46,303 nt of DNA, taken from NCBI GenBank assembly GCA_963612735.1, contig CAVDWX010000071.1:1-46303 (forward strand), written 5' to 3'. This stretch comes from CAVDWX01 sp963612735. Lineage in GTDB: Bacteria > Bacillota_I > Bacilli_A > RFN20 > CAG-826. Under the pieces are notes generated by a model. That model made no database searches, was not told where the DNA came from, and was given only the letters and a program-made list of their open reading frames with translations. Positions 26,001-34,297 of this stretch are shown here, piece by piece. Position numbers and translations under genes: made by a program. How positions within the stretch are numbered: position 1 is the stretch's first letter; the number at the start of each line of letters is the position of its first letter.

Positions 26001-27537
26001 ATTCAACAATCTTTGGTAGACTTTCTTTAATAGTCGGTTTATCAACTAACATCTCATCAGTAATATTTGTTATTTCAACAATCTTTTTCGGTAATTTAAC
26101 TTCAGGATTAATAAGAATATCTAATCTTCCTATCTCACTACCTTTTTCAATCTTGACCGCTCCAAATTCAATAATTTTATTGTATCTAGTGCTTAAACCA
26201 GTAGTTTCTAAGTCAAGAACAACATATTTAGCCTTAGTAAGTGCGATATCAGCGGGGTTTTTAACATATTCTAGTTGGTCATCAACCATATAAAATTCAC
26301 ACCCATAAAGCATCTTAAGACCAGTATCTTTACCCGCTTTTTGTGCATCTGGAAAACCTTGTACGGCGCCATGATCAGTAATTGCTATCGCTTTATGTCC
26401 CAAGGCTTTTGCGTAATTAGCAAAATCGTTCATTTTAGAAACGCCGTCCTGAGTGGACATATTGGTATGCAAATGAAGTTCAACACGATTTAATTCATAT
26501 GGTTCGGGCTCTATTTCTTCAGGAGGGAGTAGATTGACGTAATGGCCTTTTATCATTAATTGTTTACTAAAATCATCGACATAAGCCACTCCACGAATTC
26601 TTACATTACATCGTAACTTTTTCAAGACTTCGATAATATCTCTTGTCAATGCACTATTTTCATACATATTAACTTTAATAGCGCCACCATGTTCATCGTT
26701 AACGCCTAAAATAATTTTCGATTTAGCATTAGGGAATTCTTTTTCTTCAAAATAAAATACTTGTCCATTAAAGTCAACACTACCGGAATTAGAGGTAATG
26801 GAATCAATTAAGGCAATATGTTGATAATTGCCTCTTTTATTAAGTCTAGCTCTTTCTCTTTCTTTAGCCATCTCTTTGGCGTTTCTTCGCATTTCTTTTA
26901 ATAACGCTTCGCCTACTTGAGTGGTGAGCATTATACTTTCTTCTTCGATTTGCGCTTCAATATCATTACGATCCACCACATCTTTTTCTTCTAATGATGA
27001 TTCAATGCTTTCATCAGCTTCTATTTCGGCTTTTTTAGTAATCTTTCTTAAGATATGAGGAGCGACAGTAGATTCATTTTCAACCTTTTTTACTTCTTCT
27101 TTAATAAAATAGTCGTAAGAAATAAAATTTAAGAATAATTTAAATTCATTGATAACATCTTTATATTTTTCTTTGTCTTCTTCTGAAAGATAGCTAAAAA
27201 TGACGGTCTCTTCATCGCTAGTAATATCTAAGTCGTCGTTTAATCTATATAAATAGCGATACCAAGCATGGAATAAATCAATCACTTCAGTGGATGAAGG
27301 TCTACTTAGATAAGAAAAACGAAGAAGATATGGGTAATTAATATTATTTAAATGGTCCATAAATTCACGGAGTAAATCATAATCCCATGGAGTCTTTTTA
27401 ACAATAACCATATCGACTTGATCGCGATTGAATCTATTTCTTCCAACCATTTCAAAATCAATATCAAAATCTTCGATATTATCGATTTTAATGCTAGTTA
27501 AGAAACGAACCATTTTATCTGACATATTTATAACCAA
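23077..27537 (-). CDS. polC: DNA polymerase III alpha subunit, PolC type
   Basis: This is the main replicative polymerase of low-GC Gram-positives, with 1,486 residues (B. subtilis has 1,437). In order there is an N-terminal domain, an OB fold (about 240-340), a PHP domain starting HLHTNMSTQDGVS, and an inserted DnaQ-like 3'-5' exonuclease (VVLDLETTGLS, about 440-610). The split PHP then resumes. A zinc-binding Cys-x2-Cys pair set follows (CPHCKH, CPKCGE), and the polymerase palm carries PDIDLNFPGDYQ. The start is the ATG at 27537, overlapping rseP by ten bases; an ATG at 27525 (MSDKMVRF) is an alternative. It closes the rseP-dxr-cdsA-uppS unit. In B. subtilis proS lies between rseP and polC, and it is absent here. 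Confidence 0.98.
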   Translation of the reverse strand: MVINMSDKMVRFLTSIKIDNIEDFDIDFEMVGRNRFNRDQVDMVIVKKTPWDYDLLREFMDHLNNINYPYLLRFSYLSRPSSTEVIDLFHAWYRYLYRLNDDLDITSDEETVIFSYLSEEDKEKYKDVINEFKLFLNFISYDYFIKEEVKKVENESTVAPHILRKITKKAEIEADESIESSLEEKDVVDRNDIEAQIEEESIMLTTQVGEALLKEMRRNAKEMAKERERARLNKRGNYQHIALIDSITSNSGSVDFNGQVFYFEEKEFPNAKSKIILGVNDEHGGAIKVNMYENSALTRDIIEVLKKLRCNVRIRGVAYVDDFSKQLMIKGHYVNLLPPEEIEPEPYELNRVELHLHTNMSTQDGVSKMNDFANYAKALGHKAIAITDHGAVQGFPDAQKAGKDTGLKMLYGCEFYMVDDQLEYVKNPADIALTKAKYVVLDLETTGLSTRYNKIIEFGAVKIEKGSEIGRLDILINPEVKLPKKIVEITNITDEMLVDKPTIKESLPKIVEFIGDAIIVTHNANFDFSFLQEELANAGMPLLTNPVVDTLALSRYLFPESRRHSLGALCRNLEVRYDEHSAHRADYDAYVLNEVWQPMIVKLTKDNHSLTHADLKNLTTPKALLKHIKPHHIIALAKNKKGLRDLYQLVSISNIEYLAEVPKIPRSEINKFRDNLLIGSACFNGDVYETARYYNKERLKEAIKFYDYIEVQPPENYSFLVNMGEIEEKDVNRFILDIIEASEEVNKLVVATGDAHYAREKDKIFRDVYISAKAVGGVNHPLNPYSRIDMEHFENPNQHYRTTKEMLDAFSFLGEEKAKEIVITNTNYIADQIEELLPVPNDHLYTPTIEHCEEDLSDMCYKKAYEWYSEDGTSLPPLIQKRLETELHGIISNGYSVIYYIAHKIVDKANSDGYLVGSRGSVGSSFVATMSNITEVNPLPPHYRCPHCKHIEWGVDHYPEIRSGFDLPSMKCPKCGEEMIRDGQNIPFETFLGFSADKVPDIDLNFPGDYQARAHDYTKVLLGENNVFRAGTIEAVADKTAFGFARGYLERNGIDLSTYPAAKIDYLASGCIDVKRTTGQHPGGIVVIPEQYEVYDFTPVQWPADEPNSSWKTTHFDFHSIHDTVLKLDLLGHVDPMALKMMCDLTSININDIPMNDEKVLSLFSSNEALNLKRDYLVEKTGALAIPEFGTPFVRGILESTNPKTFSDLLIISGVSHGKNVWAGNAEELIKKGVATLQEIIGCRDDIMTYLISKGLPSKVAFSIMEDVRKGRGLKDEYMQIMKANNVPDYYIESCKKIKYLFPKGHATAYVMMAVRVGYFKVYYPLEFYATFFSVRSKQYDIKVMIDGEEAIINRLDELKIKSRSRGESLSPKESEQLKTLTIAVEMVQRGYKFLNIDLYKSDATKFVVDHEHNALIPPFITIDGLGENNALTIIEARNEKQFTSKEDLLRRTKLTATNVNDLSTLGVLKSLSESDQLSLFDFIND

Positions 27538-28805
27538 GTAATAATATCTTTAACTAAGACAAACCCCATCAAAGCAAATAGAAGAATTAAACCCACTAGA
27601 GAAACGGCGTTTTTAACTTTGGCAGGTATTTCTTTATGCGCAACAGCTTCGACGATTAAAACTAATATTTGCCATCCATCTAATCCTGGGAAGGGAAGGA
27701 GGTTAAATATTGCTAAATTGACGGAAATCATGCCCCAAAGCCATAAGAATTTCGCCATTCCAAAGTTAGCTAAAGTATTAGATGTAACAACTCCAATAGA
27801 GATGATTCCGCCTACATCCTTCCAAGCGTTCGCACTCGTAAAAAGCATACCGATACTTTTAAAGATGAGAACACTTGAGTCTCCAAAATCGCTAAACGTA
27901 TATTTAATAGCTTGAACAAAATTATTTTTCGTCTTAGTAAAATAAATGGATAAACCAAAATCTTCAATGACATTATTTCCTTTTTTGTCTTTGCTCACTT
28001 CTACACTTAAAGGGTGAGAAATTCTATCTTCAAAACCATTAACGTTACCTTTTTCATCTTGCGTATATTTTCCAGTTGTAACCGTAAAATCTAAGGATGA
28101 ATATTCTTTATTAGTTAATTTTACTTCTTTTCCAAGCATAGCCTTGCCGTTACTATCTAGTTCATAAAAAACAAGAGAATGCGAGTAAGTGAGATTTTTA
28201 TAGGTGGCTTTTGAAATATCAAGTGCGACCGCGACATTATCTTGACCCTCTGCATAAACTAAATAAGCATTGTTATCGATGACAAGAATATTATTATCTA
28301 GAAGTTCATAATTTGGATCATCTTCACTAAAAGGGATATAAATCGCATCTTTAGAGCTTAATCCCGCCTTTTCAGCAATCGAATTTTCACTGATATTAAT
28401 ATTTCTTAAATAAACATTTTCACGAGGAAAAAATTGATTAGAAACATAGAAAACAAGAATGGCAAGGATAGCGTTCATAAACACTCCCGCGAACATGATG
28501 ATCGCTCTTTTCCATTTAGCAATATTTAATAAACTTCTTTCTTTTGGAACAGGCGTCCCATCGCTAGTTTGACATTCCTCTTTTTCTCCAACCATGGAGA
28601 CATATCCACCAAATGGAATAGCACGAATAGAAAAATAAGTTTCTCCACCTTTTCTTTTTTTATGGAGTAAAGCAGGTCCAAAACCAATGGAAAATTCTTC
28701 ACAGTACACTTTAAAAATTTTAGCGGCAGTTAAATGTCCAAGTTCATGAACAACAATCAAAACCGATAAACAAAAAACAAATAAAAGAATGTATAAAATA
28801 GTCAT
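27528..28805 (-). CDS. rseP: RseP/RasP site-2 intramembrane zinc protease
   Basis: The protein is an intramembrane metalloprotease that cleaves anti-sigma factors and signal-peptide remnants. HELGH at residues 20-24 lies in the first span, and the second zinc-site motif LLPFPGLDG is near the C-terminus within NLAIFNLLPFPGLDGWQIL. A PDZ-like region with NSIAEKAGLSSKDAIYIPFSEDD lies between, but the extracellular part is larger and more strand-rich than in B. subtilis RasP. The ATG overlaps the TGA of dxr by four bases. The position between dxr and polC is the standard Firmicutes one. Confidence 0.95.
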   Translation of the reverse strand: MTILYILLFVFCLSVLIVVHELGHLTAAKIFKVYCEEFSIGFGPALLHKKRKGGETYFSIRAIPFGGYVSMVGEKEECQTSDGTPVPKERSLLNIAKWKRAIIMFAGVFMNAILAILVFYVSNQFFPRENVYLRNINISENSIAEKAGLSSKDAIYIPFSEDDPNYELLDNNILVIDNNAYLVYAEGQDNVAVALDISKATYKNLTYSHSLVFYELDSNGKAMLGKEVKLTNKEYSSLDFTVTTGKYTQDEKGNVNGFEDRISHPLSVEVSKDKKGNNVIEDFGLSIYFTKTKNNFVQAIKYTFSDFGDSSVLIFKSIGMLFTSANAWKDVGGIISIGVVTSNTLANFGMAKFLWLWGMISVNLAIFNLLPFPGLDGWQILVLIVEAVAHKEIPAKVKNAVSLVGLILLFALMGFVLVKDIITWL

Positions 28806-29959
28806 GCGTTAAGCTCCTTAAGTAAACAGTCTACTAATTCTAAAGTCTTTTTATGAGTCAAAATTAAATCATTTAAAGTGGGATTTGCAATAAATTCAAT
28901 ATTTTTCATGCATTTTTTAATAATATATTCAATATCTAAAAATTTGATTTGGCCCTTCAAGAAAGCATAAACCGCTCCTTCATTACTCGCGTTAAAAATA
29001 GCTCCACTATTGCCTTTCTTATGTAAAACAATAGCGGCATATTTAACTAAAGGATAACGTTTAATATCGAAATCATGGAAATGAAAAGAAGGGTTAAATA
29101 AATGATAATCATCGCCAGTAAATGTTTGATAAGGTAGTTCGTATTTAAATAAAGCACATTTAATAGGACCACGCATATCGGGTTTAGATATATCAGCGCG
29201 ATATAAACCAGATTTATATTTCACTAAAGAATGAATACAAGATTCATCATGCATTAAGACATCGATTTTATTAGCGGGATAATTAAATAAATAATGAGCT
29301 TCAATAATTTCAAAAGCTTTGTTAACCATTGTTGCGCTATCGATAGTAATTTTATTTCCCATTTTCCATGTCGGATGATTTAAAGCATCGTTAAGCGTAA
29401 CATTTTTTAAATCTTCATAACTCAAATTTCTAAATGCTCCACCTGAAGCTGTTAAAATTAATTTATCAACATGACTATTATCAACTTTTAAGCATTTATA
29501 AATAGCGCTATGCTCGCTATCGATTGGATAAATTTTAGATTTACTTGTTTTTAAAAGTTTGTTAATGAGTTCGCCACCCACCACTAATGATTCTTTATTA
29601 GCTAAGGCTACATCAACATTTTTCCTAATCGCAGTTATGGTTGGGCTTAATCCGACAAACCCCACTAAAGCATTAACTACCATATCCATAGGACAATTAT
29701 TAACGATATTTTTTAAACCATTTTCTCCACTATAAAAGCAAATGTTAGGATATCTCATTTTAAGAATTTTGGCATAGATTGGATCGATGACATAAACATG
29801 TTCAACGCTTTTAAAAATATTTAAAAGAACATGAAGGTATTTGATATTATGTCCCACTGATAATCCAATTAAAGAAAAAGAATCAGGATTTTTCTTTATG
29901 ACATCAATGGTTTGCTTTCCAATGGATCCAGAAGCCCCAAGAAGTAATAATTTTACCAT
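28802..29959 (-). CDS. dxr: 1-deoxy-D-xylulose 5-phosphate reductoisomerase
   Basis: This enzyme carries out the committed step of the MEP isoprenoid pathway, converting DXP to MEP with NADPH. The NADPH loop is GASGSIGKQT (residues 8-17). The substrate and metal site is recognised by NKESLVVGG, DSEHSAIYKCL and SGGAFR, then GNKITIDSATMVNKAFE. The length (385) is normal. Its start overlaps cdsA by seven bases. With uppS and cdsA alongside, the cluster links isoprenoid precursor supply to the undecaprenyl carrier and phospholipid synthesis. Presence of this gene argues against a highly reduced Mycoplasma-type genome. In-frame TGA is its stop codon, which fixes the genetic code. Confidence 0.97.
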   Translation of the reverse strand: MVKLLLLGASGSIGKQTIDVIKKNPDSFSLIGLSVGHNIKYLHVLLNIFKSVEHVYVIDPIYAKILKMRYPNICFYSGENGLKNIVNNCPMDMVVNALVGFVGLSPTITAIRKNVDVALANKESLVVGGELINKLLKTSKSKIYPIDSEHSAIYKCLKVDNSHVDKLILTASGGAFRNLSYEDLKNVTLNDALNHPTWKMGNKITIDSATMVNKAFEIIEAHYLFNYPANKIDVLMHDESCIHSLVKYKSGLYRADISKPDMRGPIKCALFKYELPYQTFTGDDYHLFNPSFHFHDFDIKRYPLVKYAAIVLHKKGNSGAIFNASNEGAVYAFLKGQIKFLDIEYIIKKCMKNIEFIANPTLNDLILTHKKTLELVDCLLKELNA

Positions 29960-30987
29960 CTAAAAGGATTACCTCCTGACAATATATTAGAAGCAATTAT
30001 AACGAAAATTGCAGCGGTTAAAGCGGAAAAAATAACCGAATCAGCGCGGTCCAGTATTCCTCCGTGCCCAGGCATAATTTTGCCGAAATCTTTAATTTCG
30101 TAGTAGCGTTTGATAGAAGAAAAAACAAAGTCCCCAAGAGTGGAAACAAAAGGTAAAAGCAAAGACAATATCAAGATGTTATACCAATGCTCAATATCGA
30201 AAACGTCTTTTAATATTGGGCAACCATAATAAGCAAGTAAAAAAGCATATAGGAAAGAAAAAGCAGTAGAAATAACTATTCCTCCAATAAATCCTTCCCA
30301 TGTTTTTTTAGGTGAAATGCGGGGATTAATTTTATTTTTACCAAAAAATATACCCACAAAATAAGCACCAATATCGGTAAACATAGTGGCAATTAAAACA
30401 TAAATAATGAGTAAAGATGAAAGAAAAGTATTTTCCATATTGAAAAAGAGGGTTCCTTCATTATTGGTAAAATCTTTAAGTGGATAATATCTTAAAAATA
30501 AAATCGATTGAAAACCTAATGAGATAAGAACGACAGAAGTAAAGATGAAACATGCATCTCTAACCGTAAAATTCTTAAACAAAACAACATTAAAAAATAA
30601 CGCAAAGATTCCAATCACCATAACAGGAATAGAAGCATATAAAGTATCAAAATATGGATAGACATGATAAGAAAAAACCCCGCTTTGGCTACTAAGAGCG
30701 TCAAATAGACGAATAAAGATAGGCCAATATGTTAATAGGGCCGCTAAAATAAAGGTCGTAAAATAGAGCCAAAATGAATATTTCTTTTCCGCACAACGAA
30801 TGATTTCTAATATCGCAATAGCTAAAGCAAATGTCACAAAAGTAAAGAAAGGCCAATCGCCCAAAATGAGGCAAGGCAACAATATCGCTGTTGCTACTGT
30901 CGCTGAGAGCACTCTTGTTCTAAGTGAGACTTTAGTTTCTTTACTTAGTTGATTCGGTTCTAGAACTAACTTCTTATTTTTTTTCAT
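29953..30987 (-). CDS. cdsA: Phosphatidate cytidylyltransferase
   Basis: The enzyme makes CDP-diacylglycerol from phosphatidic acid and CTP and sits in the membrane. About eight spans are visible. The signature region near the C-terminus reads SSIKRYYEIKDFGKIMPGHG followed by GILDRADS, as in all CdsA proteins, and NPRISPKKTWEG marks the preceding loop. At 344 residues it is longer than the B. subtilis protein (about 270), owing to a 30-residue N-terminal tail and an extended external loop with YHVYPYFDTLYAS. Its product is the precursor for phosphatidylglycerol and hence for the cardiolipin synthase at 915-2525. It overlaps uppS by 14 bases. Confidence 0.96.
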   Translation of the reverse strand: MKKNKKLVLEPNQLSKETKVSLRTRVLSATVATAILLPCLILGDWPFFTFVTFALAIAILEIIRCAEKKYSFWLYFTTFILAALLTYWPIFIRLFDALSSQSGVFSYHVYPYFDTLYASIPVMVIGIFALFFNVVLFKNFTVRDACFIFTSVVLISLGFQSILFLRYYPLKDFTNNEGTLFFNMENTFLSSLLIIYVLIATMFTDIGAYFVGIFFGKNKINPRISPKKTWEGFIGGIVISTAFSFLYAFLLAYYGCPILKDVFDIEHWYNILILSLLLPFVSTLGDFVFSSIKRYYEIKDFGKIMPGHGGILDRADSVIFSALTAAIFVIIASNILSGGNPFRW

Positions 30988-31696
30988 CTAACCCTCCAAA
31001 GCGACGATCGCGTTTATAATATTCATCGATGCATTTTCTAAATTCTTCTTTGGTGAAATCAGGCCAAGGAGTAAGAGGAAACATAAATTCAGCATAAGAA
31101 AGTTGATAAAGCAAATAATTGCTAATCCGTTGTTCTCCACTAGTTCTTATTAATAAATCAACCTCAGGTAAATCAAAAGTATATAGATATGATTCAAAAC
31201 TAGATTCGGTTAAATCATCGATATTTTTCTTGTTATTGATAACATCTAAAGTAAATAATTTACAAGCGCGAACAATTTCACTTCTTCCTCCATAATTTAA
31301 ACAAATATTAAAGGTGAAATTTTTCCCATCTTTTGTCTTATTTATCGAATCAGTAATTATTTTTTGAGTAGAGAGAGGAAGTCTAGAAATATCTCCAGAC
31401 ACTCGAATACATGTTCCATCTTTTATCATTCTATTAATTTCTTTTTTAAAGAATATTTCTAAATAATTGAATAAATGTTTAATTTCAGATTTAGGTCGAG
31501 ACCAGTTTTCGGTCGAAAAAGCATACAAAGACATCACTTCAATGCCTTGGGCTAAACATTCTTCATAGATGTCAGTTACTCTTTCACATCCCGCTTTATG
31601 TCCTAAATAACGGGGGAGATTTCTTTTTTTAGCCCATCTTCCATTCCCATCCATTATGAAGGCGACATGTATCAACTTGTTTTTGTTCTCATTCAT
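30974..31696 (-). CDS. uppS: Undecaprenyl diphosphate synthase
   Basis: The enzyme builds the C55 lipid carrier for cell-wall and surface polymers. Catalytic and substrate motifs are all present: FIMDGNGRWAKKR (Asp16), GHKAGCERV, YAFSTENWSRP, NYGGRSEI, and DLLIRTSGEQRISNYLLYQ, then YAEF. The length (240) is normal. No Shine-Dalgarno sequence precedes the ATG, and an inverted repeat ATACCT-TTAT-AGGTAT lies 14 bases upstream. In most Firmicutes uppS follows frr directly; here about 1.3 kb holding a decayed Fic gene and a terminator separates them, so uppS must have its own promoter, for which TATACT at 31712-31707 is a candidate -10. Confidence 0.96.
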   Translation of the reverse strand: MNENKNKLIHVAFIMDGNGRWAKKRNLPRYLGHKAGCERVTDIYEECLAQGIEVMSLYAFSTENWSRPKSEIKHLFNYLEIFFKKEINRMIKDGTCIRVSGDISRLPLSTQKIITDSINKTKDGKNFTFNICLNYGGRSEIVRACKLFTLDVINNKKNIDDLTESSFESYLYTFDLPEVDLLIRTSGEQRISNYLLYQLSYAEFMFPLTPWPDFTKEEFRKCIDEYYKRDRRFGGLDEKK

Positions 31697-31709
31697 GATA
31701 AATATAAGT

Positions 31710-31725
31710 ATACCTTTATAGGTAT
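31710..31725. promoter_or_regulatory. Inverted repeat upstream of uppS, possible operator
   Basis: ATACCT-TTAT-AGGTAT is a perfect 6-bp dyad with a 4-base centre. It overlaps a candidate -10 (31712-31707) for the uppS-cdsA-dxr-rseP-polC unit. It has no T-run, so it is not a terminator. The protein that might bind it is unknown. I see nothing else in 31726-31898. Confidence 0.35.
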
Positions 31726-31898
31726 CTTTTTCATAGTATGACTAATCTAAAAATTAAAAAATAAGTCTATAAATCTTTATCACAAACGATATGTCGATAG
31801 ATAACAATACTTGTATTATCAGTTAAAGATATGAGATGAACATTTGAGCTATTGCTTTACTAAGAAAAGCAGATTGAAATTTAAATATTAACGATTAT

Positions 31899-32893
31899 CT
31901 TATAAGCTATTATTCTTCATTGATATTCCAAAAACAAAACGTTTTCCATTCATTCGCTTAATATAGTTAGATTCGACTAAAGATTTAAGAATATATTTTA
32001 CCGTTCTTACGGAGAAGTTTACCTTATTAGCGATGCTATTAGAAGTGATAAAGGAATCGTTTTCTTAATTTTAAAACATTCTTTTCTTTTGCGGCCAGTT
32101 TATCATCAATGTTTCTAAACGAGATATTCGCTTCTTTATTTATCAATTGATTGTGTTCATCTAATAATAGATTGCTAAAGAATTTAATTAAGTAAGAAGA
32201 ATCGGTGTATATGCCTTTAATTAAATTAGTGTAATTAGCTCTTACTAGAGCATTACGAAAATACCAATCGTTTTTAACAATTGTAATATTAGTGACATCA
32301 AATCCTAAGAAACGTAAATATTAGATTAAAAATATCGCAGCGGTCCTCGAATTTCCTTCAGTAAAAGGGTGTATTTGCCATAGATTAGAGATAAATTTTG
32401 AGATATGAATAACAATTTCATCCATGGTTAGATTTTTATACAAGAATCTTTTTTCTTCGCTAATATCAAAAGACAAAGTTGCTTCTAAGCCTCGATAAGA
32501 AGATTTTTTTACAGTGTCTCCCTTAAGTACCCATTCCTTTTTTAGAAATTATATGTTCTAAGTTCTCCTATATTATCTAAAAGTCCATCAAAGAAATACT
32601 TATGAATAAATAAGTATTGTCTAAAAGATAAAGAAAACGAATCATCACTTAATAATTTAGCAATGCGAATTGATACCTTATCAGCTTCTTCATCACGATT
32701 ATTTATTGAAACATACTTTCCGTAATATGATGCAATAAGTTTATCTAGTTCATTTAAAGAAATGTCTTGAGCCAAATTTTTGCTTTTCTCATTAAAAAAT
32801 ATGATGAAATCTTAATTCCATCGACATCTTGAAGTCCAATTCCAGTTTCAATAAGATAACGATTATATGTTTTTTTGTTTATATCTAATTGCT
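31899..32893 (-). pseudogene. Decayed Fic-family protein with N-terminal antitoxin-like helix and C-terminal winged helix
   Basis: A complete domain series is readable across several frames. First comes NRYLIETGIGLQDVDGIKIS, then, after a frame change near 32778, ISLNELDKLIASYYGKYVS (a VbhA-like antitoxin pattern). A Fic N-terminal part follows, with FIHKYFFDGLLDNIGELRTYNF, ending at a false stop (32544-32542) caused by a one-base loss in an A-run. In the restored frame the catalytic motif HPFTEGNSR (32371-32345) is intact, but a TAA follows (32323-32321). After another frame change near 32070 a winged-helix end, FITSNSIANKVNFSVRTVKY, runs to 31899. Intact relatives AMPylate target proteins or act as toxins. 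At least four lesions make it dead. The 77-codon open frame at 32542-32775 is only its N-terminal fragment. Confidence 0.85.
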
Positions 32894-32927
32894 ATCAATT
32901 ATGGTCTCAAAACGCAATTCCAAAGTG

Positions 32928-32957
32928 CAAAAATAAAACCATCAATATTTTGATGGC
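32928..32957 (-). terminator. Intrinsic terminator after frr
   Basis: On the minus strand CCATCAA-AATA-TTGATGG (32956-32939) is followed by a T-rich tail TTTTATTTT (32938-32930). It lies 28 bases after frr and separates the pyrH-frr unit from the Fic remnant and uppS. Confidence 0.85.
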
Positions 32958-32983
32958 TCTATTTATAAATGTCAGGTCTATAA

Positions 32984-33529
32984 TTAGACCGCCATAATCT
33001 CTTTTTCTTTATTAGTCAAAATGACATCGACTTCTTTTATCGCATCATCTGTCACTTTTTGAATATCATTAGTCACTCTTTTTTGATAATCTTCGCTCAT
33101 CTCATCGTCATCTTTAACTAAATCCATATAATCGCGACGAATATTTCTAATGGCAATTTTAGTATCTTCAGCGTATTTTCGAGCTTGTTTAACAATCTCT
33201 TTTCTTCTTTCTTCAGTTAAAGCCGGAATTAGTAAGCGAACTTGAGTTCCTTCATTAATTGGATTTAAACCTAAATTAGCAACGTTAATCGCGTTCACAA
33301 TCGCCTTAACATCGTTTTTATCATATGGTTTGATAAGCAATTGTCGTGGTTCAGGAACAGCAATAGAGGCTACTTGATTGATTGGTGTAGGAGAACCATA
33401 ATAATCAATTTCAATACTATTAAGCATCGCTGGTGATGCTCTTCCTGTTCTTAAAGTCGCTAATGTTTCTTTTAAAGCATCGAGCGATTTGTTCATTTTT
33501 TGTTGAGCGTCTAAAGCAATTTCATCCAT
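32984..33529 (-). CDS. frr: Ribosome recycling factor
   Basis: With EF-G, this factor splits ribosomes after termination. The 181 residues give the full two-domain form: a long three-helix bundle with LDALKETLATLRTGRASPAML at the start and ERRKEIVKQARKYAEDTKIAIRNIRRD toward the end, and the small domain with INQVASIAVPEPRQLLIKPYD. Its ATG lies two bases after the pyrH stop, with AAGGAG overlapping the end of pyrH, so the pair is coupled. This is the normal Firmicutes arrangement. Confidence 0.98.
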   Translation of the reverse strand: MDEIALDAQQKMNKSLDALKETLATLRTGRASPAMLNSIEIDYYGSPTPINQVASIAVPEPRQLLIKPYDKNDVKAIVNAINVANLGLNPINEGTQVRLLIPALTEERRKEIVKQARKYAEDTKIAIRNIRRDYMDLVKDDDEMSEDYQKRVTNDIQKVTDDAIKEVDVILTNKEKEIMAV

Positions 33530-33531
33530 AT

Positions 33532-34248
33532 CTATTTACTCCTTTTGCATATCGTACCGATATCTTCACCTCTAACAACACGTGAGAAGTTATCGACATC
33601 TCCCATATTGAAGACTCTAATTTCTAAATCGGTATCTTTTATTAATTCTACCGCTGATAAATCCATGACTTGTAGATTCATTTTAATCATATCTTCATAG
33701 CTGACAACTTTCAAGAATCTCGCATCTTTGTATAGGGTTGGATCTTTATCAAATACTCCATCAACACCATTTTTAGCCATCAATATAGCGTCACATTTTG
33801 TTTCTAAAGCACGTAAAGAAGCAGCGGTATCAGTGGTAAAAAACGGTTTACCTGTTCCACCCGCTAAGAAGGTTACTTTATTTTCTTCTAAAGATTTGAT
33901 GGCATCTTCTTTTTTATAAGGTAGAGTAACTCCTTCAATCGAAGGAATAGCACTATAAACAACGGATTCAACATTGAACTTTTTTAATGAGGAAGCCATA
34001 GCAACAGCGTTAATTACCGTTCCTAACATACCCATAAAATCAGCACTCACATGGTCAATACCAATTTCGCTAGCAAGTTTACCTCTCCAGATATTACCCG
34101 CGCCAATAACAACGGCAATTTGAACGCCTTCGTCATGAAGTTTTTTAATAGCTTTAGCCACTTCTTCAAGACATTTGACATCGATGATTCTCGAACCAGG
34201 TTCCGCTAATGCTTCGCCTGACAATTTGAGTAGAATTCGTTTATACAT
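33532..34248 (-). CDS. pyrH: UMP kinase
   Basis: The product is a bacterial-type hexameric uridylate kinase of the amino acid kinase fold, making UDP for RNA and sugar-nucleotide synthesis. Key segments are ILLKLSGEAL (phosphate loop), VIGAGNIWRGK, and FTTDTAASLRALE, then DGVFDKDPTLYKDA. The length (238) is standard. AGGAGG lies just upstream. The intrinsic terminator in the 50 bases between tsf and pyrH should lower read-through from rpsB-tsf, so part of its expression may be set there. The neighbouring gene order tsf-pyrH-frr is standard. Confidence 0.98.
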   Translation of the reverse strand: MYKRILLKLSGEALAEPGSRIIDVKCLEEVAKAIKKLHDEGVQIAVVIGAGNIWRGKLASEIGIDHVSADFMGMLGTVINAVAMASSLKKFNVESVVYSAIPSIEGVTLPYKKEDAIKSLEENKVTFLAGGTGKPFFTTDTAASLRALETKCDAILMAKNGVDGVFDKDPTLYKDARFLKVVSYEDMIKMNLQVMDLSAVELIKDTDLEIRVFNMGDVDNFSRVVRGEDIGTICKRSK

Positions 34249-34256
34249 GTTGTCCT

Positions 34257-34290
34257 CCTAAAAAAAGAAACACCAAAGTGTCTCTTTTTA
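34257..34290 (-). terminator. Intrinsic terminator between tsf and pyrH
   Basis: On the minus strand AAGAGACAC-TTTG-GTGTTTCTT (34286-34265) forms a nine-pair stem with one G-U pair and is followed directly by a run of T. It lies in the middle of the usual rpsB-tsf-pyrH-frr cluster, so it probably acts as a partial terminator that keeps ribosomal gene output above pyrH-frr. Confidence 0.8.
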
Positions 34291-34297
34291 AATTTAA

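Noticed and set aside
32542..32775. 77-codon open frame as an independent small gene
   Set aside because: It starts with TTG, has no ribosome binding site, and is the N-terminal fragment of the decayed Fic gene.
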